The notes beneath the pieces were generated by a model, which had not been told where the DNA came from, made no database searches, and was given only the letters and a program-made list of their open reading frames with translations. The translations under genes were made by a program, and so were the position numbers. A DNA stretch of 5,485 nucleotides from Bacteroidales bacterium (GTDB taxonomy: Bacteria; Bacteroidota; Bacteroidia; Bacteroidales; Bacteroidaceae), in NCBI GenBank assembly GCA_030523385.1, contig JAUNIV010000021.1, forward strand, positions 8,645 through 14,129, written 5' to 3'. The first letter of the stretch is position 1. Each line of letters opens with the position of its first letter. Below, piece by piece: positions 1 through 5,485 of the stretch.

Positions 1-1
1 G

Positions 2-862
2 GAAGGATTAGACACACCGCTCGACGTCCCCATTCCCGTCAATTTATATTTGGCTACAGAAGAGTTCTTCCGCTTCTATGGTATTACTTTACTGGCAGGC
101 GAATGGCTCAACGAACTTTCTCCCTACGAAGACATCATCATCAACGAGTCTTTGGCACGACGGATGGGATGGACTCCGCAAGAAGCCATCGGAAAGCATA
201 TCTTATCATACATCACCTATACGGTGAAAGGAGTGGTGAAGGATTGTCATTACGCCTCTCCCACTCTGCCTGTTCCGCCCACCGGATTCGTAAGTGGCGA
301 GGAAATGCAAATGATGAGATGGATGGCGGGTATCCTATTCAAATACAAAGAAGGGACATGGAACGAATGTCGCCGGGCATTGGAGGAGATAGCCCTCGCG
401 GATTGTCCTCCCGACAAGAAAATCTATATCCACAGCGAAGAAGAGATGTACGGTCGCTACCTGCGTTCCGAAGACATGCTGTCACACCTGCTTGGCTTTG
501 CCTCGTTCGTGTGTGTGCTCACAGCCTTGTTCGGCATCTATTCACTGGTGACACTCACCTGCGAACAACGGCGCAAGGAGATAGCCATCCGCAAGGTGAA
601 CGGTGCCAAAGTGTACGACATCCTTGCCCTCTTTTTCCGCGAGTACATGGGGATGCTCTGTCTTTCCGCATTGTTGGCTTTCCCCGTCACGTATGCCATT
701 ATCAAGCATTGGACAGAGAGCTACGTGCGCCAATGCCCCATCTCGCCCCTTCCTTTTATAGGAATGTTTATCGGCATGGCACTGGTAGTAGCATTCGGCA
801 TCGGTTGGCGCGTGTGGTGTGCCGCCAACGAGAATCCGGCAGAAGTCATCAAGAATGAATAA
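2..862 (+). CDS. ABC transporter permease, FtsX/MacB-like, C-terminal part (5' end cut by window edge)
   Basis: This is the C-terminal 286 residues of a permease whose start lies left of the window. The frame is open from base 2, and the first codons (EGLDTPLDVPIPVNLYLATEEF region) continue the homology to the downstream paralog, so a TTG at base 50 is not the true start. Residues 1 to about 155 correspond to the end of a MacB-type extracytoplasmic domain, with the recognisable stretch IIINESLARRMG. Three membrane helices follow at roughly 163-185, 214-233 and 250-272, forming an FtsX domain. Between the first two is the conserved cytoplasmic segment RRKEIAIRKVNGA, the usual contact region with the ATPase in MacB/LolC-type permeases. 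It ends ENPAEVIKNE, identical to the next gene's end. By family it should partner with the ATPase at 3233-3907 in moving or sensing an envelope substrate, which is unknown. The family assignment is strong; the function is not determined. Confidence 0.93.
   Translation, partial: EGLDTPLDVPIPVNLYLATEEFFRFYGITLLAGEWLNELSPYEDIIINESLARRMGWTPQEAIGKHILSYITYTVKGVVKDCHYASPTLPVPPTGFVSGEEMQMMRWMAGILFKYKEGTWNECRRALEEIALADCPPDKKIYIHSEEEMYGRYLRSEDMLSHLLGFASFVCVLTALFGIYSLVTLTCEQRRKEIAIRKVNGAKVYDILALFFREYMGMLCLSALLAFPVTYAIIKHWTESYVRQCPISPLPFIGMFIGMALVVAFGIGWRVWCAANENPAEVIKNE
803..862 (+). repeat. Direct repeat, copy 1: 3' end of the first permease gene
   Basis: The last 60 bases of this permease gene match 3136-3195, the last 60 bases of the second permease gene, at 57 of 60 positions. 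The three differences are single bases, one of them in the stop codon (TAA here, TAG there). This is paralogous coding sequence, not a mobile element, but it is much more alike than the rest of the two genes. Confidence 0.85.
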
Positions 863-882
863 TCCAATAAACAAAAACGAAT

Positions 883-3195
883 ATGATCACACATTATCTG
901 AAAATAGCATTCAGAAACCTGATGAAATACAAGACCCAATCCGTAATCAGCATTTTAGGATTGGCAGTAGGTTTTGTATGCTTTGCATTTGCCACCTTGT
1001 GGATACACTATGAAACGACCTACGACGACTACCACGACGGAGCAGAACGGATGTATATCCTTTACCAGAAAAGTGTACTGGACAATACCGGATACAGCAC
1101 CAGGTCTGCCTATCCTTTATCTACCATGCTGAAAGAAATCTTTCCGGAAGTAGAGGCCTCATGTGCCTTCAACCGTTGGGCTGACAGTAAAGTAAAGAGC
1201 AAAGAAGGCATTACGGTCAGCGTACCGCTCCTGCAGGCCGACTCCTGTTTCACGAATATGTTTTCCGTCACTCTTCTGTCCGGCAACATGGATTTCATGT
1301 ACGCTGACGAGAAAGTGGCATTGCCCCAAAGCGTTGCCCGGCAACTGTTTGGTACAACCGACGCATTGGGACAGACCGTCATTATCAATGACAAGGAAAA
1401 GACTGTCTGCGCCATCTTGGCCGATTTGGAACACAGCAACCTGTCCTTTGGCTATTGGACCGATGGGGCTTACTTCAGACGTTGGACCGATTCTTGGTTC
1501 AACGCAGCTTTCACAACCATCATCAAGCTGCGCCCCGGAGTTGACCCGAAAGATTTTCAGAAGAAGATGCAAGCATACAAAAGCACAGACGAAAATCACA
1601 AAAGCCTTGCCCAATATCAGCTCATTCCTCTCACCCAATACCGCTATGCCCCATTCAACAGTGAGAAGTCCATCCAGTTCAATTATCTGATATTCTTCTC
1701 CGTCATAGGCGCACTCGTCATACTCTGTGCGCTGTTCAACTATCTGTCTCTGTTTGTCACACGGCTTAACATGCGCCTGCGGGAAATCAGCCTGAGAAAA
1801 GTATGCGGTTCTTCTTCCTACAAGCTGTTCATCATGTTCATCACAGAATACTTGTTGGTTATCTTCCTCGCAGGCTTCGTGGGCATGATGATGGCAGAAA
1901 TCTCGCTACCCGTATTCCGTAAGCTGTCGCAAGTAGATGGAAACATCTACGGCGAATTTGCCCTTTACTTTATAGGTATCATCCTGTTCTCCGTCTTGCT
2001 GCTGATTCCTTTCGTGCGGATGACTCCGCGTGCTTCCTTACGCAGACACAAGAACGTGTTCAGGAAAACAAGCATCGTCTTCCAACTGATTATAGGCATC
2101 CTTTTCATTTTCTGCATGAGCATACTCATGAAGCAACTTTATTTCCTGAAGGATACCGACCTGGGTTGGGAAAGAAAAAACATGGCAGCCTTCAAACATA
2201 TATATCCCAACAATCAACTGGAAGAAATCGGAAACCAAATCGGACAGATGTCTTGCACCCGCGAAGTCCTCACCAACCACGTAGGACTGCTGCCTAAAGC
2301 TGCCGCCATGTCCTACCGCTTCCGCGATTGGGAAGGCAAACAAGATTCCATCCAGGAGGAACTGGACATAGAGTGCATGCTCGAAGGTGAAACTTTGATA
2401 CGCTTCTACAACCTGCAACTGTTGGAAGGAGAAATGCTACAGGCAGACGACACGGATAAGATGATCATCAATGAAAGTGCTGCCAAAGCATTGGGGTTGA
2501 AAGATCCCATAGGGAAGAAAATATACGGAACGGCAGAAGCACATCCTTACACCATTATCGGTCTGATTAAGAATTTTCACACCAATCCTCCCACCCTGCC
2601 AGTACAGCCATTGGCCTTCATCGGAGAGAAAGGGGGCTTGTCTAATATTTCCTTGTATGGCGCCACCGTGCTTGTCAAGTATCACGAAGGCAAATGGCAG
2701 GAGCTGAAAGCAAAGGTGGATGACTTGATGGCTTCGGAATATCCCGAAGTGAAATATGAGTTTGTCAATGTGGAGGAGTTGTATGAAAAATATCTTCAGT
2801 CGGAAAACACACTGCTGAAACTGCTTAGCTTCGTGGCCGTGGTGTGCCTGCTTACCGCTGTCTTCGGCATCTTCTCGCTGGTGGCCCTTACCTGCAAGCA
2901 ACGCCAAAAGGAAATAGCCATACGCAAGATAAACGGTGCTACGATAAAGGACATCCTGTCCGCCTTTGCACGCGAATACTTCCTGCTGCTGTCTCTTGCC
3001 GCCATCATTGCTTTCCCTGTGGGTTACGCAGTCATGAAGCATTGGTTGGAGAGCTACGTGGTACAGACAGCTATCAGCGGCTGGATTTTCATTTCCATCT
3101 ATGCAGGAGCTGCGCTCGTCATTGCCATCAGCATAGGTTGGCGCGTGTGGCGTGCCGCCAACGAGAACCCGGCAGAAGTCATCAAGAATGAATAG
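883..3195 (+). CDS. ABC transporter permease, FtsX/MacB-like, full length (770 aa)
   Basis: A complete inner-membrane permease with a duplicated architecture. Membrane helix 1 is at about residues 21-43, then a MacB-type periplasmic domain (about 45-262), then helices near 267-292, 314-340 and 359-379 (first FtsX domain). A short basic loop (RRHKNVFRKT) leads to helix 5 (397-415), a second extracytoplasmic domain (about 420-642), and helices near 645-669, 697-716 and 732-755 (second FtsX domain). Eight helices and about 770 residues are normal for the large Bacteroidetes members. Both halves carry the coupling motif: REISLRKVCGSS at 300-311 and KEIAIRKINGAT at 676-687. The ATG at 883 is chosen because MITHYLKIAFRNL is the typical family N terminus, with a cytoplasmic amphipathic stretch before helix 1. 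It lies 20 bases after the preceding stop in an A-rich leader (consistent with Bacteroidetes) and 37 bases before the ATPase, so the three genes are probably co-transcribed. The likely role is one permease half of a MacB/LolCDE-like mechanotransmission ABC system; the substrate is unknown. Confidence 0.95.
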   Translation: MITHYLKIAFRNLMKYKTQSVISILGLAVGFVCFAFATLWIHYETTYDDYHDGAERMYILYQKSVLDNTGYSTRSAYPLSTMLKEIFPEVEASCAFNRWADSKVKSKEGITVSVPLLQADSCFTNMFSVTLLSGNMDFMYADEKVALPQSVARQLFGTTDALGQTVIINDKEKTVCAILADLEHSNLSFGYWTDGAYFRRWTDSWFNAAFTTIIKLRPGVDPKDFQKKMQAYKSTDENHKSLAQYQLIPLTQYRYAPFNSEKSIQFNYLIFFSVIGALVILCALFNYLSLFVTRLNMRLREISLRKVCGSSSYKLFIMFITEYLLVIFLAGFVGMMMAEISLPVFRKLSQVDGNIYGEFALYFIGIILFSVLLLIPFVRMTPRASLRRHKNVFRKTSIVFQLIIGILFIFCMSILMKQLYFLKDTDLGWERKNMAAFKHIYPNNQLEEIGNQIGQMSCTREVLTNHVGLLPKAAAMSYRFRDWEGKQDSIQEELDIECMLEGETLIRFYNLQLLEGEMLQADDTDKMIINESAAKALGLKDPIGKKIYGTAEAHPYTIIGLIKNFHTNPPTLPVQPLAFIGEKGGLSNISLYGATVLVKYHEGKWQELKAKVDDLMASEYPEVKYEFVNVEELYEKYLQSENTLLKLLSFVAVVCLLTAVFGIFSLVALTCKQRQKEIAIRKINGATIKDILSAFAREYFLLLSLAAIIAFPVGYAVMKHWLESYVVQTAISGWIFISIYAGAALVIAISIGWRVWRAANENPAEVIKNE
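3136..3195 (+). repeat. Direct repeat, copy 2: 3' end of the second permease gene
   Basis: This is the partner of 803-862, with 57 of 60 bases identical. It encodes GWRVWRAANENPAEVIKNE; copy 1 differs only by Cys in place of Arg in the middle of the segment. It covers the end of the last membrane helix and the cytoplasmic tail. Confidence 0.85.
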
Positions 3196-3232
3196 AATAA
3201 TCAAACAAACATAATCATAAAAACTTACTAAT

Positions 3233-3907
3233 ATGATCAAAACAGTCAATTTACAGAAAATCTTCAAGACCGAAGAAGTAGAGACATGGGCACTGAACAA
3301 TGTCAGTCTGGAAATAAAAGAAGGAGAATTCGTTGCCATCATGGGACCGTCGGGTTGTGGCAAATCCACCTTACTGAACATACTCGGCCTGTTGGACAAT
3401 CCTACGGGCGGAACCTACGAACTGAACGGAACCGATGTATCCAAATTCACCGAAGCACAGCGCACCAATCTGCGCAAAGGCGTGATAGGTTTCGTATTCC
3501 AGAGCTTCAACCTGATTGACGAACTGAATGTGTATGAAAACATCGAGCTGCCCCTGCTCTACATGGGCGTACCGGCAGCCGAACGCAAGCGCAGAGTGGA
3601 AGATGCCATGAACCGCATGGCCATAGCCCACCGCGTAAAGCACTTCCCGCAGCAGCTATCCGGCGGTCAGCAGCAACGTGTAGCCATAGCCCGTGCCGTG
3701 GTAGCCAATCCGAAACTGATTCTTGCCGACGAGCCTACCGGCAATCTGGATTCAAAGAACGGCAAGGAAGTAATGGAACTGCTCACCGAACTGAACAAGG
3801 AAGGCACGACCATCGTCATGGTGACACACTCACAGCACGATGCCGGATATGCCGGACGAACCATCAACCTGTTTGACGGACAAGTGGTGAACGAAGTGAG
3901 AATGTGA
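3233..3907 (+). CDS. ABC transporter ATP-binding protein, LolD/MacB type (224 aa)
   Basis: A cytoplasmic ATPase that should energise the adjacent FtsX-type permeases by ATP-driven dimerisation. All nucleotide-binding motifs are intact: Walker A GPSGCGKST at residues 38-46, Q-loop Gln90 in FVFQSFNL, signature LSGGQ at 142-146, Walker B LILADEP at 162-168 with catalytic Glu167, D-loop Leu172-Asp173, and H-loop His199. The 224-residue length and the sequences NILGLLDNPTGG and ELNVYENIELPLLY are typical of the LolD/MacB/FtsE group rather than of importer ATPases. There is no fused permease domain, so it must work with separate permeases, and the two upstream genes fit. The ATG at 3233 follows a 37-base A-rich gap with no promoter seen. 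The last 78 bases, from the codon just after His199 to the stop, are also read on the other strand as the end of the peptidase gene. Whether it exports a drug, peptide or lipoprotein cannot be told; a specific gene name would be a guess. Confidence 0.97.
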   Translation: MIKTVNLQKIFKTEEVETWALNNVSLEIKEGEFVAIMGPSGCGKSTLLNILGLLDNPTGGTYELNGTDVSKFTEAQRTNLRKGVIGFVFQSFNLIDELNVYENIELPLLYMGVPAAERKRRVEDAMNRMAIAHRVKHFPQQLSGGQQQRVAIARAVVANPKLILADEPTGNLDSKNGKEVMELLTELNKEGTTIVMVTHSQHDAGYAGRTINLFDGQVVNEVRM

Positions 3908-5344
3908 ACCGTTTGAACGTGAGGTGAAAGAAGTTTCTTGTTTTATTAACTCTAATGCTACGCCCAAAGCCGTTTTTCCTTCTTCCCATGGCAGTTTTTC
4001 TTTCGCTGTTATATCGGGTTCTATCCCCGTCCCCTCGTTGAAAGTTCTGCCATCGGACAGAAGGAAAGGCGCTTGAGTGGCTATTTTAAAATCAATGCCA
4101 TGACTTGTTCTATAATTATAAGACATTGAGCCACAATCGCCCGCACTGCGTTCTCCTATCACTACAACATCAGGCCGTTCTTTCAACATGGCAACCAATA
4201 GCTCCGCTCCCGATGAAGACATGCCATTCATCAAGACATATATTTTACCCTTATAACTTTTTTCCGTATCGCTCTCTACGGTGACTTTGCCTATCGTAGT
4301 GGTTTTGACAATCAAGTATCGGGCTATATCCATGACATAGCGTTGTCTTCCACCCGGATTATCCCGCACATCAATTATCATATAATTGTATTCAGATGCA
4401 TCATCAAATTGCCTGCGGAAGTTATCGACACTGCCACTCTCAAAGTGAGGAATCTCAATATAACCTACACCTATGCTTTTCAGCAGGCTGGCCATTGAAG
4501 GCTGGCTGTCATTCTTCTTTTGAGAAGAAGTGCGCAAACTATCTTTCGACTTCACTTGTTCCTTCAACTTTTTCACCCGTTGATTCTGCTTATAGAACGG
4601 GACTTCCACATCGAATACGGAGTCTCCACGCTGTATAGTAAACTGTTGGCTTGTACCTGTATAAGAATACATCGTTTGCAATGCTGCAAACTTTCTTCTG
4701 GAATCATTGGTAGAGGCATACACAAAGTTCATGCTCTCTCTGATATAATCTGCCGTGGACACTCCATCAATGGCTATAATCAAATCCTTTCGCTTCAAGC
4801 CCAGTGATTCATGATTCTTCGATACCCATATCGAATCGTTTCGGCTGATTAGTGACAGTCCGTTTTTATATCTGGAAAAGTATGGGCAAGTATGCATATT
4901 CCCAAGAGCAGAGAAATAGCGCACAAGAAGCAGCCCATATTGTTGCGCATTCTCCACTTTTGCCACTTTCTTCCTATATTCTTCATGGAGCTTGTCTAAA
5001 TCAATCTTCTTGTAATCAGCCAATGCCCGATAATTATCATTCACAATACCTGCTATTTCCTCAAAGTCTTTTATGCAGTCCTTGGGAGATAACCGAAGTT
5101 CATCAAGATAATAGGATTGGGTCGGTCGGATAAGTTTGTTGTGTAAATCGTATGAACGGTAATTGCCATACATGGCTTTGAGGCACAGCACAATCACGAC
5201 TAATGCGGTGGCCGGTCCTGCAAAGTGAAACCAACGTCGATTTTTTCCTCTCATGCAATGATGTATGCAGCCACCTATCACACTTAATGATAGAATTATC
5301 AATAATATATTGGTGATATTATAAACATTCCAAAATGTATCCAT
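3830..5344 (-). CDS. S41 family peptidase, membrane anchored, tricorn/S41B-like active site (504 aa)
   Basis: A serine peptidase of the S41 (C-terminal processing/tricorn) family. Numbering from the ATG at 5344: two membrane helices at about 8-27 and 41-58, separated by a basic loop (MRGKNRR). By the positive-inside rule this puts the rest in the periplasm. A helical N-terminal domain follows, with GNMHT at 148-152; then a PDZ-like region from about 182 (LGLKRKDLIIAIDG) to about 250; a Lys/Ser/Gln-rich linker (252-284); and the S41 core with DVRDNPGG at 325-332 and SSSGAE at 376-381. Ser378 is the predicted nucleophile. The place where Ser/Lys-type S41 enzymes carry Lys, 25 residues on, is Asp here (Asp403), whereas His151 and Glu437 fit the Ser-His-Glu arrangement of tricorn. 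A GTG at 5350 would add two residues; ATG is preferred as the commoner start. The last 25 residues are encoded opposite the ATPase gene and look non-conserved. The substrate is unknown. Confidence 0.9.
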   Translation of the reverse strand: MDTFWNVYNITNILLIILSLSVIGGCIHHCMRGKNRRWFHFAGPATALVVIVLCLKAMYGNYRSYDLHNKLIRPTQSYYLDELRLSPKDCIKDFEEIAGIVNDNYRALADYKKIDLDKLHEEYRKKVAKVENAQQYGLLLVRYFSALGNMHTCPYFSRYKNGLSLISRNDSIWVSKNHESLGLKRKDLIIAIDGVSTADYIRESMNFVYASTNDSRRKFAALQTMYSYTGTSQQFTIQRGDSVFDVEVPFYKQNQRVKKLKEQVKSKDSLRTSSQKKNDSQPSMASLLKSIGVGYIEIPHFESGSVDNFRRQFDDASEYNYMIIDVRDNPGGRQRYVMDIARYLIVKTTTIGKVTVESDTEKSYKGKIYVLMNGMSSSGAELLVAMLKERPDVVVIGERSAGDCGSMSYNYRTSHGIDFKIATQAPFLLSDGRTFNEGTGIEPDITAKEKLPWEEGKTALGVALELIKQETSFTSRSNGSHSHFVHHLSVKQVDGSSGISGIVL

Positions 5345-5351
5345 TGTCACT

Positions 5352-5485
5352 TTATTTAATGAAAGAAACGGTTAACACAATTAAAAGAATCAGCAACAAA
5401 GCTATTAAAAATACGCCCACTACAACAAGACATTTCAAAGTTCCGAATAAACTTTTTATATAATTTCCTTCTTTATGCCCTGTTA
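5352..5485 (-). CDS. C-terminal end of an unidentified membrane protein (5' end cut by window edge)
   Basis: An open frame enters from the right edge on the minus strand (first full codon at 5483-5481) and gives 43 residues before TAA at 5354-5352. The sequence begins TGHKEGNYIKSLFGTLK, hydrophilic and Lys-containing, and then runs through about 24 strongly hydrophobic residues (CLVVVGVFLIALLLILLIVL) to the end TVSFIK. This is a C-terminal transmembrane helix with its basic side on the N-terminal flank, so the short tail probably lies outside the cytoplasm. No ATG occurs in the visible part, so the true start is beyond the window. Its stop is 7 bases before the peptidase ATG (1 base before the alternative GTG), which implies co-transcription and possibly translational coupling with the peptidase. 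I do not recognise the family. The frame could be fortuitous, but its composition (a clean membrane helix ending directly before the next start) argues for a real gene. Confidence 0.68.
   Translation of the reverse strand, partial: TGHKEGNYIKSLFGTLKCLVVVGVFLIALLLILLIVLTVSFIK
5397..5429 (-). promoter_or_regulatory. Possible Bacteroides-type promoter for the S41 peptidase gene
   Basis: On the minus strand, TAGCTTTG (5404-5397) matches the Bacteroides -7 consensus TAnnTTTG. CTTG (5429-5426), 21 bases upstream, is a three-of-four match to the -33 TTTG. It would give a leader of roughly 45 bases before the peptidase ATG. However, it lies inside the coding end of the upstream gene, where Leu/Ile/Ala codons can produce such a string by chance, so it may be only an internal promoter or no promoter at all. 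Confidence 0.22.

Noticed and set aside
50..52. TTG as the start of the first permease
   Set aside because: The frame is open to the window edge, and the residues before this codon still align with the downstream paralog, so the gene starts outside the window.
103..858. Plus-strand open frame of 251 codons within the first permease gene
   Set aside because: It is frame-shifted relative to the homologous permease frame, and its translation is Arg/His/Ser-rich without domains, which is typical of an out-of-frame read.
2437..3399. Long minus-strand open frame (320 codons) opposite the second permease and the start of the ATPase
   Set aside because: It is antisense to well-conserved coding sequence in two genes, spans their junction, and its translation has no recognisable domain or sensible composition. 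It is a shadow frame.
3928..3948. Possible terminator hairpin (AAGA/TCTT followed by T-rich sequence) after the ATPase gene
   Set aside because: The stem is only about 4 A/T-rich base pairs with a tiny loop, and it lies inside the peptidase coding frame. It is too weak to call.
3907..5373. 8-base inverted repeat AACCGTTT (3907-3914) / AAACGGTT (5366-5373) bracketing the peptidase gene
   Set aside because: It is suggestive of element ends, but an 8-base match over 1.5 kb is expected by chance. There is no target-site duplication or transposase.

Overview
The window looks like a gut Bacteroidales chromosome, probably Bacteroides or a close relative. The evidence is the style of the large FtsX/MacB-type permeases (tandem near-duplicate paralogs of about 770 residues), the A-rich leaders without a Shine-Dalgarno sequence before each ATG, and the intermediate GC content. 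I name the lineage from family resemblance only; there is no marker gene here.

Layout: bases 2-3907 on the + strand hold the end of an ABC transporter operon. It consists of the C-terminal part of one permease (cut by the left edge), a complete second permease of the same family, and a LolD/MacB-type ATPase. Gaps are 20 and 37 bases, with no visible promoter or terminator between genes. The minus strand from 5485 back to 3830 holds a second, convergent unit: the last 43 codons of a protein ending in a membrane helix (cut by the right edge), followed within a few bases by an S41-family serine peptidase with two N-terminal membrane helices. The two units collide tail to tail, because the peptidase frame runs 78 bases into the 3' end of the ATPase gene.

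How the genes work together: the ATPase should dimerise on the cytoplasmic face and energise the two permeases. Each permease resembles MacB/LolCE-type mechanotransmitters, with large extracytoplasmic domains alternating with bundles of membrane helices. Such systems export peptides, lipoproteins or drugs, or sense cell-envelope stress; the substrate cannot be read from the sequence. The peptidase is predicted to be anchored in the inner membrane with its catalytic domain in the periplasm. Nothing in the sequence shows a functional link between it and the transporter, other than the overlapping 3' ends.

I see no tRNA, rRNA, CRISPR array, insertion sequence or clear intrinsic terminator. No clearly new system is evident. 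The points most worth a second look are the codon-aligned antisense overlap, the tricorn-like rather than Ser/Lys catalytic layout of the peptidase, and the unusually conserved 3' ends of the two permease genes.
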